This document shows, piece after piece, positions 14,943-23,723 of a stretch of DNA of 64,000 bases (positions are counted from its first letter, which is position 1; each line of letters opens with the position of its first letter). A model generated the notes under the pieces. The model made no database searches, was not told where the DNA came from, and saw nothing but the letters and a program-made list of their open reading frames with translations. Location of the stretch: contig OZ244900.1 in NCBI GenBank assembly GCA_965221595.1, positions 2,418,001 to 2,482,000 of the forward strand, written 5' to 3'. Source of the DNA: JAAXGX01 sp965221595. GTDB taxonomy: Bacteria; Acidobacteriota; Vicinamibacteria; Vicinamibacterales; UBA8438. The position numbers were made by a program, and so were the translations under genes.

Positions 14943-16514
14943 ATGTCGAAATCGACAACCGCAGGCGTTTCGGTCGTTGCCCTGGCGGCTCTGGTCGTCG
15001 GGATGCTGATCGGGTCGCACGTCGACCTGGTGCCCTCGCTGACCGCGCGGGGCATCGAGCGGCCGGCGTCGAACGACGCTCCCATCAGCGGCAACGTGAC
15101 CGCCACCACGTTCCGCGACATCGCCAAGGCCCAGACGGCGATGGTCGTCACCATCTGGACCGAACAGACGGGCCGGCAGGTCGACGCGAGCGGCTTCTTC
15201 CGCGGCGGCGACGAGTTCTTCCGGCGCGGAGAGGAGTTCTTCGGCGGCGACGAGTTCTTCCGCCGCTTCTTCGGCAGGCCGCCGGGGTTCGACCGCGAGC
15301 CACGGGGCGATGACGACGAGGACCGCGGGGAGCCGGAGAGCACGCCACTGGCCTCGACCGGCACCGGATTCGTCATCGACGAGGCCGGCCTGATCCTGAC
15401 CAACAACCACGTGGTCGAGAACGCGACCCGCATCGAGATCCAGTTCTACGGCGATGACGAGCGCTACGAGGCGCGCGTGCTCGGCGGGGACCGGCTGACC
15501 GACAGCGCGCTGCTCGAGCTGGTCGAGCGGCCCGACCGACAGCTCGTTGCGGCCCGGTTCGGCGACTCGAGCCGCATGGCCCCGGGCGACTGGGTCATGG
15601 CCATTGGCGCGCCCTTCGGCCTCAACCACACGGTGACCGTCGGGGTCATCTCGGCGCTGGGCCGACCGCTGCGACCGGTGCCGGGCCGTACGAACGAGAT
15701 GCTGCAGACCGACGCGGCAATCAACCCGGGCAACTCCGGCGGCCCCCTGCTGAACATCCGCGGCGAGGTCATCGGCATGAACACGTCGATCATCAGCGAC
15801 CGCGGCTCGAACGCGGGCGTGGGCTTCGCCGTGCCGATCAACACGGTGCTGGACCTGCTCGACGAGCTGCGCCACGGCAAGGTGACGCGCGGCGTCATCG
15901 GCGTGCAGATCGGCGACGTGCCGCGGGACGACTATGGGTTGCTGGGCCTCGACACGCCGCGCGGCGTCGTCGTCTCGACGGTCGTCCCCGAGGGGCCCGC
16001 CGCCGCCGCGGACATGCTGCCGGGCGATGTCATCGTGGCCTATGCCGACGAGCCGGTCGAAGACTCGCTCGACCTGCAGCGCCGCGTGGTCGCCACCCGG
16101 CCCGGCACGCGGGTCGCCGTCGACGTCATCCGGGACGGCCGACCGCTGAGGCTCGACGTCACGATCGGCGACCTCGACCTCAACGCCGAGGGCGGCAGCG
16201 TGACGGCCGCCACCGAGCAGTCCAGCGAGGGCTTCGGCATGCGCCTGCAGGACCTCACGCCCGGGGCGGTGAGCCGCCTGGGCGTGCCGGCGGATACGGC
16301 CGGCGCGGTCGTAACCGACATCGCGCGGGGCAGCACCGCCGAGGCGGGCGGCCTGCGGTCGGGCGACGTGCTTCTCCGTGTCAACCAGGTCGCCGTCGGC
16401 TCGGCCGGCGAGGCGGCCGCGGCACTCGATGCGGTCGAGACGGGCCGCACCGCGTTCCTCCTCGTGCAGCGCGGCGACACGCGCGTCTTCCTGCAAGTGC
16501 GGAAGGGCCGCTGA
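14943..16514 (+). CDS. degP: DegP/HtrA-type periplasmic serine protease
   Basis: This 523-residue envelope protease/chaperone has a membrane anchor or signal at about 6-27 (VVALAALVVGMLIGS). The trypsin-like domain has H156 (LTNNHVVEN), D187 (LTDSALLEL) and S265 (NPGNSGGPLL), a complete triad. Two PDZ domains follow (about 305-400 and 420-520; VVSTVVPEGPAAAADMLPGD and DIARGSTAEAGGLRSGD). An unusual acidic/aromatic insert at about 85-130, with repeated (D/E)EFF units then a DDDED run, sits before the protease domain where DegP has its LA-loop region. Ribosome site GGAGGAAAGGACAGA. It degrades or refolds misfolded envelope proteins. Confidence 0.95.
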   Translation: MSKSTTAGVSVVALAALVVGMLIGSHVDLVPSLTARGIERPASNDAPISGNVTATTFRDIAKAQTAMVVTIWTEQTGRQVDASGFFRGGDEFFRRGEEFFGGDEFFRRFFGRPPGFDREPRGDDDEDRGEPESTPLASTGTGFVIDEAGLILTNNHVVENATRIEIQFYGDDERYEARVLGGDRLTDSALLELVERPDRQLVAARFGDSSRMAPGDWVMAIGAPFGLNHTVTVGVISALGRPLRPVPGRTNEMLQTDAAINPGNSGGPLLNIRGEVIGMNTSIISDRGSNAGVGFAVPINTVLDLLDELRHGKVTRGVIGVQIGDVPRDDYGLLGLDTPRGVVVSTVVPEGPAAAADMLPGDVIVAYADEPVEDSLDLQRRVVATRPGTRVAVDVIRDGRPLRLDVTIGDLDLNAEGGSVTAATEQSSEGFGMRLQDLTPGAVSRLGVPADTAGAVVTDIARGSTAEAGGLRSGDVLLRVNQVAVGSAGEAAAALDAVETGRTAFLLVQRGDTRVFLQVRKGR

Positions 16515-16538
16515 CGGACGCAGCGGTCCGGCCGACCC

Positions 16539-16572
16539 GGGAGTCTGCGCCGCAGAACGGGTGCAGACTTCC
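16539..16572. repeat. REP-like hairpin, third copy
   Basis: GGGAGTCTGCGCCGC-AGAAC-GGGTGCAGACTTCC forms an imperfect stem and matches the copies at 13.64 and 14.03 kb. It lies 25 bases past the stop of the protease gene and may serve as its 3' structure. Confidence 0.65.
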
Positions 16573-16716
16573 GGCCAGGCTCGGGTCGTGCGCCGATTGG
16601 CGGGCTGGCAACACCCCGCGGGCGTGGCGGCAGCGGCCGGGTGCGCGCGCACCTGGTCGAGACCGCCGCGCCCACGGCGTTTCAGGGCAGGAGCCGCAGA
16701 GTCGCGCCGGCGGCGC

Positions 16717-17337
16717 TCACTTTGCCGTCCGGCCCCACCGCGGTTGGTCGCCGCGCGACTCGATCACCCGTCTGGCGCGCAGGCGGCTCGCGTTGCGGCC
16801 GCTCCGCCGGGGCGCCGGCGGCGCGTCGTCCACGTCGCTGGTCTCGTCGCTGGTGAGTGAATTGAGCAGCTTCCGCAACAGGCGGGCCAGCGCGTCGCGC
16901 TCGTCCGGCTGCAGCGCCTCGTCGAGCACCTGATTCTGGTGCTCCAGGTAAGCGGTCGTCACCTGGTCGACGAGCTCGCGCCCGCGCTCGGTCAACTCGA
17001 TGCGGATCCCCCGCCGGTCGGTCGGGTGGGCCTGGCGCTCGACCAGGCCGGCCGCTTCGAGGCGGTCGATGCGGTTGGTCAAGCCACTGGAAGTCACCAT
17101 CAGCGAGTCGAGCAGGTCACGTGGCGAAGGATGCTGCTCGGGCGACATGCGGATGGCGGCCAGCAGCAGGAACTCGACCTCGCTGAGGTCGAATCGGCTC
17201 AACGCCGCCTGGGCGTTCTCCTCGGTGACCCGGGCCAGGCGGCTCACCCGCGCGAGCACGGCCAGCGAGGAGACGTCGAGGTCCGGGCGTTCGCGCGCCC
17301 AGTGCGCGATCATCATGTCGATGGCGCCTTTCTTCAT
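16717..17337 (-). CDS. MarR-family transcriptional regulator
   Basis: This 206-residue winged-helix regulator has the helix-turn-helix and wing as SPRDLLDSLMVTSSGLTNRIDRLEAAGLVER then HPTDRRGIRIELTERG. The DRRG wing motif and the following LTERGREL are diagnostic of MarR proteins. A basic C-terminal tail (about 170-206, SRLRARRVIE) is longer than usual. No ribosome site precedes the ATG, and a -10 box lies only 6 bases upstream, so the mRNA is probably leaderless. It shares an operator-promoter with the divergent small basic protein gene and is likely autoregulated. Confidence 0.92.
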   Translation of the reverse strand: MKKGAIDMMIAHWARERPDLDVSSLAVLARVSRLARVTEENAQAALSRFDLSEVEFLLLAAIRMSPEQHPSPRDLLDSLMVTSSGLTNRIDRLEAAGLVERQAHPTDRRGIRIELTERGRELVDQVTTAYLEHQNQVLDEALQPDERDALARLLRKLLNSLTSDETSDVDDAPPAPRRSGRNASRLRARRVIESRGDQPRWGRTAK

Positions 17338-17343
17338 GCCGGG

Positions 17344-17405
17344 AATCTACGCGACAGAAAGAATATTGTCAACCGACTTGACATCAGGTGTCTTCGTGTT
17401 ACTAT
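17344..17405. promoter_or_regulatory. Overlapping divergent promoters on a perfect palindrome (MarR operator)
   Basis: TGTCAA (17367-17372), CCGAC, TTGACA (17378-17383) is a perfect inverted repeat whose two arms are consensus -35 boxes for opposite directions. Rightward: TTGACA, 16 bases, TACTAT (17400-17405). Leftward: TTGACA, 17 bases, TAGATT (17349-17344). A dimer bound here would block both promoters, which is the usual MarR arrangement. Confidence 0.75.
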
Positions 17406-17444
17406 TCTCTGGTCAGGCTGAGATTGACAGCCGGGAGGCAACAC

Positions 17445-17639
17445 ATGACAAGGAGACGACAGCGCAACCTCAACAACCCCATGGCCCGCAACGCGCATCC
17501 GCGCCTGCGACTGGTCGACGCCGCGCCGAAGCGGAACCCCTACGAGACGGTTCGCCGCGCGCGAGCGGCGACTCCCGCGCTGGACCCGCGGGCCGACTTC
17601 CGGCGGTTCGTGCGGCGCCTCTGGCCGGCGGCCGCCTAG
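17445..17639 (+). CDS. Small arginine-rich protein, unknown function
   Basis: This 64-residue basic protein starts MTRRRQRNLNNP and has about 17 arginines, ending RRFVRRLWPAAA. It has no signal, cysteine or recognisable domain. The start is supported by GGGAGGCAACAC and a near-consensus promoter 40 bases upstream under the MarR palindrome. It is thus the main divergent partner of the MarR gene, which makes it worth more than its size suggests. It could bind nucleic acid, by charge alone. I do not recognise the family. Confidence 0.65.
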   Translation: MTRRRQRNLNNPMARNAHPRLRLVDAAPKRNPYETVRRARAATPALDPRADFRRFVRRLWPAAA

Positions 17640-17720
17640 GGTTCTCGCCTGAACCGGTGGCAGCCTGGCCACCGGAAGGCACGTGCACCACTCACGCAGT
17701 ACCAGAAAGGAGCCGGAACG

Positions 17721-18308
17721 ATGTTGAATCCCAGCAACGCCCTTCGCACGACCGCGGCCATCACCGCTCTGACCCTTTTCGGGGTGAGCGGCGCAGCAGC
17801 CGACCAGGCCTCCGGGACCTACACGTGGTCCGCCGAGCTGGTGGCCTTCGACGAGGCCGAGGCCATGGCGACGGTCAGGGCCCGATTGGTCGAGGGTAGC
17901 CTAGCCGAGCTGGACGGTCTGAACGCCGGCGACCCGATCGTGCTCACCTGGTCGGGCGTCTATTCCGCCGCCGCGGGCATCCTGACCATCGAGCCCGGCC
18001 AGACGGCGTCTGAACGCTTCGAGATGCCCGTCGAGTTCGTCAGTCTCGAGGGCCGCTACCTGACGTTCCGCACACCGCTACCGGCCGACTCGGTTGACCA
18101 GGTCGCGGGGCTTGCGCCGGGACAGTGGGTGACGGCGACCTCGCCCCACGCCGCCTGGGACCGCAGTGCCGTCGTCCTGGACATCCGCGGCTTCACCGCC
18201 ATTGACGGCCGCGGTGCCGACCTCGGCGGCGTCGATGCGGCGCTGCCCCGCAACGACATCCAGTCCACCCAGCTCATCGACGTCGAGAGCTTCAACGACC
18301 TCGGCTAG
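17721..18308 (+). CDS. Secreted protein of unknown function
   Basis: This 195-residue exported protein has a signal peptide at about 1-28 (AITALTLFGVSGAAAD). The mature part looks all-beta, with alternating hydrophobics (TYTWSAELVAFDEAEAMATVRARLV). It contains two G-D/G-Q turns before strands (LNAGDPIVLTWSG, LAPGQWVTATSPHAAWD). No cysteine and no known motif. It has a strong AGAAAGGAGCCGGAACG site, lies 81 bases after the small basic protein, and is followed by an intrinsic terminator, so it probably belongs to the MarR-controlled unit. Function unknown. Confidence 0.75.
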   Translation: MLNPSNALRTTAAITALTLFGVSGAAADQASGTYTWSAELVAFDEAEAMATVRARLVEGSLAELDGLNAGDPIVLTWSGVYSAAAGILTIEPGQTASERFEMPVEFVSLEGRYLTFRTPLPADSVDQVAGLAPGQWVTATSPHAAWDRSAVVLDIRGFTAIDGRGADLGGVDAALPRNDIQSTQLIDVESFNDLG

Positions 18309-18359
18309 CACCCCAGCCGGGTTGTTCGTTCCTCCACGCCAGCGGTATCGAACGGCGAG

Positions 18360-18399
18360 GGCGTCGGCGGGAGCGGTTCCCGCCGGCGTCCCTTTTCTT
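18360..18399 (+). terminator. Intrinsic terminator
   Basis: GGCGTCGGCGGGA pairs with TCCCGCCGGCGTC around GCGGT (with G-U pairs) and is followed by CCTTTTCTTCC. It ends the unit containing the MarR-divergent genes. Confidence 0.7.
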
Positions 18400-18564
18400 C
18401 CTCCCTGCCCTCCCCCTCCGCGCAGCTGCCACACCTGCGTGCCTGGCCGGCACAACAGCCGGATGCGCGCCGCCCATCCCGTTCGCTACCCGCATGCCGC
18501 CGGACGGGTCAGGCAGCCGCGCCGACGAGAAACGGCGTAGACTTCCAGGAAGGAACGGCAGTTC

Positions 18565-21500
18565 ATGAACCCGACACGCACCGTTATCGCGGTCATCGGC
18601 CTCGCGGCAGCGCTGACATTGGTCGGCCAGGACCGGGCAGCCGCGCAATCGGCGGCAGGTAATCCCCAACCGTCGGTCGCCGCCATCAACCAGCGGCTGT
18701 TCGAGACGGCGCAGGATCCGAATCTCGACGAGGCGGCCAAGGCCACCGTCCGCGGCGTGTACCAGCAGGCCCTCGCCGAGCTCGAAGCAGCAGCGCGCTG
18801 GCAGGTCGCCGCGCTGGAATTCGCGCGCCGAACAACGGACGCTCCCGCCGTGCTGGAGCAACTGGAGGCGGCAGTGGCCACGCCGCCGGCCGCGGCGGCG
18901 CCTGTCTCCGCTTCCGACGACCTCGACGCGCTCGAACAGCAGCGCGCCGAGGTGAAACAGCAGCTCGATGAGGCGGCGTCGAGACTGGCAGAAGCGGACG
19001 CCGAGCCACTCGGCCGCACCTCGCGGCGCGCCGAGATCCACGACGCGCTCGCGGGCACGGCCGAGGCGGCGGTGCAGGTCGAGAGCGGCCTGGAAGCGCC
19101 GGCCGAGGGAGACGCGAGCCCCGCGGAGGCCGCCGCGCGCCGAATGCTGCTCGCGGCGCGCCGGCTGCAAGTGGAGAGCCGCACCGTCTCCTTGCAGCGC
19201 GAGCTGGCGGCCTATGACGCGGAGCGGCCGCTGCTGCCGCACCGGCGCGAGCTGGCCGCGCGGGACGTCGCTCACCTCCAGGAGCAGTTGTCCCAGCTCG
19301 ACGCCGCCGTCGAGACGCTGCGGCTCTGGGACGCCTCGCAGCAGGCGAACGACGCACGCCTGCGCGCCATCCAGCTCGGCATCGCCGTCGGAACGGATCC
19401 CCCCGACGGAACACGGCAGGTCCTGTTGACGCTCGCAGCCGCCAACAACGACGTGGCCACCCGGCGGCAGTCGGTCGTCAGTCAACTGGAAGCGGCCGAG
19501 GGAGACCTGGACGCGGAGCGCGCTGCGCTGGCCGACCTCGACGACCGGTTCACGCGCACGCGGGAGCGCGTGGAGGCCATCGGCCGGACCCGCGCGGTCG
19601 GACTCCTGCTGCAGCGACACCGGGTGGGGTTGCCGGACGACAGCGACCGTTACCGGGCACAGCGACGCACAGTCGAAGAACGGACGCGGCTCGTCCAGGA
19701 GGAGATGTTCAACCTCGACGAGCAGCGGTCGGCCCTCGCCGACATCGGGGCGCGCGCGACGGCACTGCTCGCCGCAGCGGACGGGCAGGACAGCGAGCCG
19801 GACGAGGAGGTCGTTGCGGCAATCCGCAGCATGCTCGAGACCCAGCGCACCTACCTCGGGCTGTTGTTCGATGATCAGGCGCGGTACTTCGATGTCCTGG
19901 TGCAGCTCGAGACGACGTACCGTGAGCTCCAGGGCATGGCGGAGGCGTTCCTGCGCTTCATCGATGAACGCGTCCTCTGGACGCGCAACGCCGACCGGAT
20001 GACGTGGTCCGACCTGCAGCAGGCGCGGGAAGCCGCCGTCTGGCTGGGACAGCCGGAACAGTGGACCGCGGTGGCGCGTGTGCTGGCCGCCGATGCCGCG
20101 ACGGGTCCCTGGCGCTACCTGCCGCTGCTCGCCGTGCTGCTCGCCATGCCGCTGTTCTGGCGGCGCGCCCGTAGCGCCCTGATCGGGTGCGGCGAGCGTG
20201 CGGCCGCGAGCACCGCCAGCCGCTATGCCCTCACGGCTCAGGGCGCACTGCTCACGCTCGCGATCGCGGTGCCCGGACCGGCGGCCGCGTGGCTGCTCGC
20301 GGGCCACATCGCGACGGCCGACGAGTCGGCCTTCGGGCAGGCGTTGGCGGCAGGACTCGCAGCTGCAGCGGCGACGTACCTGCCGCTGGAGATCCTGCGT
20401 CAGTCGGGCCGGCCGCACGGGTTGATGGCCGCGCACTTCAGATGGTCCGCGCGGGCCGTCAACTTCCTGCAGCGTCACCTGCGTTGGTTCGCGGCCGCAG
20501 CCACGCCGCTCGTCTTCGTGTTCGCGGCAGTGGCTTCCCAGGAGAACCAGGCCTGGCAGCATGGGCTCGGGCGGCTGGCCCTGATCGGTCTGCCGCTGGC
20601 GGGTACCGTGTTTCTGGCGCGCGTGCTGCATCCGGGCCGGGGGGTCGTCGCGGAGTTGCTGGCGGCGAACCGGGGCGATTGGCTGGAGCGCCTGCGCCAC
20701 GTCTGGTACGGGGCCGCGGTCTCCGTCCAGGTCGGTCTCGCCGGCTTGGCGGTGGCCGGCTACCTGTACGCGGCTGCCGAACTCGCCGCCAAGTCCCTGG
20801 AAACCTTGTGGCTGGCGACAATGGCCGTCCTCGTGTACGGCATGGTGTCACGCTGGGTGCTCGTCAGCCGCCGCATGCTCGCCTTCAGGCAGCGCCGCGA
20901 ACGCGCGCTGGGCGGGCACGAGGACGCGCTGGAGCCGGAACCGGACCTTGGCCAGATCGACGCACAGACGCGCCGGCTGATCCGGACACTGACCACCGCG
21001 GGCGCGCTCGGCGGCCTGTGGCTCGTCTGGTCCGACATGGTCCCGGCCCTGAGCGTCCTCGACCGGGTCGTGCTGTGGCCCGTGGGGGCGCCGCCGGAGG
21101 CGGAGGGCGCGTTCACCCTCGAGCACCTCGTCCTGACGCTCGTCCTGGCGGTGCTGACGGCGGCCCTGGCCCGAAATGTGCCGGCGCTGCTGGAGATGCT
21201 CCTGTTGAGGCTCCCGATCAGCCCCGGTTCCCGGTATGCGCTGACGAGCATGAGCCGCTATGCGCTGATACTGGGCGGGGCGTTGGCGGTCTTCGGCGTG
21301 CTGGGCGTCACCTGGTCCAGCGTGCAGTGGCTGGTGGCGGCCGTCGGCGTCGGCCTGGGCTTCGGTCTCCAGGAGATTTTCGCGAACTTCGTCTCGGGTT
21401 TGTTGATTCTGATCGAGCGGCCGGTGCGCGTCGGCGACACCATCACCGTCGGCGGCGTGACGGGCACCGTGACGCGCATCCGCATTCGCGCAACGACCAT

Positions 21501-21942
21501 CCAGGACTGGGACCTGAAGGAGCTGGTGATCCCGAACAAGGACCTGGTGACGGGTCACCTGCTGAACTGGACGCTGTCGGACGCGGCGAACCGCGTGACG
21601 GTCTTCGTCGGCGTCGCCTACGGGTCCGACGTGGAGCAGGTGTCCCGTGTCCTGCGGGAGATCGTGGCCGCCACCCCGCTGGTCCTGGCGTCGCCCGAGC
21701 CCGTGGTCACGTTCGAGGAGTTCGGCGACAGCGCGCTGAAGTTCTCCATCCGCGCCTACGTTCGCGAAGTGGAGGACCGGCTGCCGGCCATCCATGCCCT
21801 GCACACGGCGATCGCCCGCCGGTTCGGTGACGAGGGCATCGAGATCGCCTTTCCTCAGATGGACATCCACGTCCGCACGGCGCCGCCGCAGGTGCGCGAC
21901 GACCCGGCGCCGCCCCTGCGGGTCGCGGGCACGTCCGGTTGA
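18565..21942 (+). CDS. Large MscS-family mechanosensitive channel (MscK/MscM-like)
   Basis: This 1125-residue protein matches the size of the KefA/MscK class. It has a signal peptide (1-28, ending AAAQ) and a long periplasmic alpha-helical region rich in A/E/L heptads (about 40-480, likely coiled coil). Many TM helices follow (about 510-950). The C-terminal MscS core is WLVAAVGVGLGFGLQEIFAN, then FVSGLLILIERPVRVGDTI, then the beta-domain (VTRIRIRATTI, VIPNKDLVTG) and the alpha/beta carboxy domain. The glycine/alanine-rich pore helix TM3 is intact. It releases solutes when membrane tension rises. Ribosome site AGGAAGGAACGGC. Confidence 0.93.
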   Translation: MNPTRTVIAVIGLAAALTLVGQDRAAAQSAAGNPQPSVAAINQRLFETAQDPNLDEAAKATVRGVYQQALAELEAAARWQVAALEFARRTTDAPAVLEQLEAAVATPPAAAAPVSASDDLDALEQQRAEVKQQLDEAASRLAEADAEPLGRTSRRAEIHDALAGTAEAAVQVESGLEAPAEGDASPAEAAARRMLLAARRLQVESRTVSLQRELAAYDAERPLLPHRRELAARDVAHLQEQLSQLDAAVETLRLWDASQQANDARLRAIQLGIAVGTDPPDGTRQVLLTLAAANNDVATRRQSVVSQLEAAEGDLDAERAALADLDDRFTRTRERVEAIGRTRAVGLLLQRHRVGLPDDSDRYRAQRRTVEERTRLVQEEMFNLDEQRSALADIGARATALLAAADGQDSEPDEEVVAAIRSMLETQRTYLGLLFDDQARYFDVLVQLETTYRELQGMAEAFLRFIDERVLWTRNADRMTWSDLQQAREAAVWLGQPEQWTAVARVLAADAATGPWRYLPLLAVLLAMPLFWRRARSALIGCGERAAASTASRYALTAQGALLTLAIAVPGPAAAWLLAGHIATADESAFGQALAAGLAAAAATYLPLEILRQSGRPHGLMAAHFRWSARAVNFLQRHLRWFAAAATPLVFVFAAVASQENQAWQHGLGRLALIGLPLAGTVFLARVLHPGRGVVAELLAANRGDWLERLRHVWYGAAVSVQVGLAGLAVAGYLYAAAELAAKSLETLWLATMAVLVYGMVSRWVLVSRRMLAFRQRRERALGGHEDALEPEPDLGQIDAQTRRLIRTLTTAGALGGLWLVWSDMVPALSVLDRVVLWPVGAPPEAEGAFTLEHLVLTLVLAVLTAALARNVPALLEMLLLRLPISPGSRYALTSMSRYALILGGALAVFGVLGVTWSSVQWLVAAVGVGLGFGLQEIFANFVSGLLILIERPVRVGDTITVGGVTGTVTRIRIRATTIQDWDLKELVIPNKDLVTGHLLNWTLSDAANRVTVFVGVAYGSDVEQVSRVLREIVAATPLVLASPEPVVTFEEFGDSALKFSIRAYVREVEDRLPAIHALHTAIARRFGDEGIEIAFPQMDIHVRTAPPQVRDDPAPPLRVAGTSG

Positions 21943-22157
21943 GCACTCAGAACGCCTGACCCATGACATAGAGAGCCGGCCGCCCGCTCGTCCTCCCGGC
22001 GGTCGAGCGAGCATCCGTAGTCAACGCGCAGGAGCCCGAGCGGACTGTCGAAGCGAAGTCCGGAACCGGTTCCGACGTGGAGGTCGCACACCGTAATACC
22101 ACGCACGGATTAGTAGACGGCACCGGATAGCAGGCGCTCGACCGCCGGAGCGGGAAC

Positions 22158-22205
22158 TTGGACACCTGTACCTGCGTCTTAATTGATATAGAGTAATTCG
22201 AAGGA
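22158..22205 (+). promoter_or_regulatory. Promoter-like AT-rich region before carbonic anhydrase
   Basis: TTGGAC (22158-22163) is followed by an AT-rich stretch AATTGATATAGAGTAATTC ending just before the AAGGAGGACACGG ribosome site. A -10 within TTGATATAG is plausible, though spacing to the -35 is longer than ideal. It is far less GC-rich than the surroundings. Confidence 0.45.
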
Positions 22206-22216
22206 GGACACGGTAG

Positions 22217-23011
22217 ATGTCAAATACGCTCCAGCCCACTGCCGTCACTTCAGGTATGCCGCCGACAACGTCGCGCCGAGCCTTCGGAACACAACTTGGC
22301 CTGTCGGCCGCCGGACTGGCCCTGGCTGGATGCTCCGCATCTGAGTCCCAGTCCTCGGCCGACGCCGCGCCCGCCCAGGCGGCAGTCGACCAGGGGTTCG
22401 TGCCGGCCCAGGATGCCGAGTCACAGGCTGCCGTCACACCGGACGCCGCCCTCACGCTCCTGGCCGACGGCAACGCGCGATTCGTCGCCGGCACTCCTGC
22501 CCGTCGCGATTACAGCGATCAGATTCGAGCGACCGCCGCCGGGCAGTATCCGTTCGCTGTCGTGCTCGGGTGTATCGATTCACGAGTTCCCATCGAGACA
22601 GTCTTCGATCAGGGTATCGGGGACATCTTTGCGGCCAGGATCGCCGGCAACATCGTGAACACCGAACTACTCGGCAGTTTGGAGTTCGCTTGTCGACTTG
22701 CCGGGGCCAAGCTCGTGGTCGTCCTCGGGCACACCTCGTGCGGCGCCGTAAAGGGTGCCATCAGCAGCGCCCGGCTCGGCAATCTCACGCAGCTCGTGCA
22801 GAAGATCGAACCAGCCGTGGAGGCCGCTGAAGGCGAGCGCGATGTCGATAACGACAGCTACGTCGACGGGGTTGCCGAAGAGAACGTACGCCTGGTGATC
22901 GCCGAGATGCGCCGGGAAAGCTCCGTACTGGCCACGATGGAGCAGGAACAGGAAATCCGCATCGTGGGCGGGATGTACGACGTCTCCACCGGCGTCGTGC
23001 GCTTCATCTAA
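22217..23011 (+). CDS. Tat-exported beta-carbonic anhydrase lipoprotein
   Basis: This 264-residue beta-class carbonic anhydrase (CO2 hydration to bicarbonate) has an unusual N-terminus. A twin-arginine motif SRRAFGTQ is followed by a hydrophobic core and lipobox LALAGC (Cys39), giving a Tat-exported lipoprotein. Zinc ligands and catalytic dyad are present: C119, D121, R123 (GCIDSR), H172 and C175 (GHTSCGA). The enzyme core (about 75-262) is complete. Metal-loaded folding before export would explain use of Tat. Four bases separate it from a DUF2490 gene in the same operon. Codon use is slightly less GC-biased than neighbours, hinting at transfer. Confidence 0.93.
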   Translation: MSNTLQPTAVTSGMPPTTSRRAFGTQLGLSAAGLALAGCSASESQSSADAAPAQAAVDQGFVPAQDAESQAAVTPDAALTLLADGNARFVAGTPARRDYSDQIRATAAGQYPFAVVLGCIDSRVPIETVFDQGIGDIFAARIAGNIVNTELLGSLEFACRLAGAKLVVVLGHTSCGAVKGAISSARLGNLTQLVQKIEPAVEAAEGERDVDNDSYVDGVAEENVRLVIAEMRRESSVLATMEQEQEIRIVGGMYDVSTGVVRFI

Positions 23012-23015
23012 TCAC

Positions 23016-23723
23016 ATGCTGCGCGTGTTGATCGGCGTCCTTGTTGTTGCCGGCACGCTGCTGCTGCCCGCTGCAGCCCTGGCTCAGACGCCGGTCGATT
23101 GGAACCAGCCCGGCGCGTGGTACATGCTGTTCTGGTCGACTCGCTTCGACGACACGTCATGGGGATTACAGGGTGACGTACAGCACCGCAACTGGAATGC
23201 AGGAACCGACCTGGAGCAGTTGCTGATCCGGGCCGGCCTGTTCTACGACCTGCCTGCATCTCCTGTGCGCGTAACCGGGGGTCTGGCGCATGTCACGAGC
23301 GGCGCCTTCGGCGACAGCGACGAGACCAGTGCCGAGCGGCGTGTGTACCAGGAGGCATTGGTTCGTCAGTCTTTTGGGCAGGTCGTTTTTCTGCGCCACC
23401 GCTATCGTTACGAACAGCGTTGGGTTGACGGCCAGGACTTCCGGACACGGTTCCGCTACGCCCTCTTCAGCGATGTCGCACTGAATGGACGGGGAACAGG
23501 AAACGGGTCGATCTACCTGGCACTATACAACGAAGTCTTCGTAAACGGAGAACTCGAAATCGGACAACAGAGAACTGTAGAGCGCTTCGACCGCAACCGG
23601 TTCTACACCGCACTTGGCTTCGGAGTCAGCGACCAGTCCCAGGTCCAGGCCGGCTACATGATCCAGACGGTACCCGGTGGCTCGAAGGGGCAGTTCCAGG
23701 TCAGTTTTCACACATCCTTCTGA
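23016..23723 (+). CDS. DUF2490 outer-membrane barrel-like protein
   Basis: This 235-residue exported protein has a signal peptide at 1-24 (GVLVVAGTLLLPAAALAQ). Alternating aromatic strands follow (AWYMLFWSTRFDDTSWGLQGDVQ, RHRYRYEQRW, RFRYALFSDVALNG), matching DUF2490, a family predicted to form small outer-membrane beta-barrels. The protein ends in a terminal Phe (FQVSFHTSF), as outer-membrane proteins often do for BamA recognition. It starts 4 bases after the carbonic anhydrase and shares its lower GC bias, so the two form a unit; it may anchor or admit substrate for the lipoprotein enzyme, which is inference. Confidence 0.85.
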   Translation: MLRVLIGVLVVAGTLLLPAAALAQTPVDWNQPGAWYMLFWSTRFDDTSWGLQGDVQHRNWNAGTDLEQLLIRAGLFYDLPASPVRVTGGLAHVTSGAFGDSDETSAERRVYQEALVRQSFGQVVFLRHRYRYEQRWVDGQDFRTRFRYALFSDVALNGRGTGNGSIYLALYNEVFVNGELEIGQQRTVERFDRNRFYTALGFGVSDQSQVQAGYMIQTVPGGSKGQFQVSFHTSF

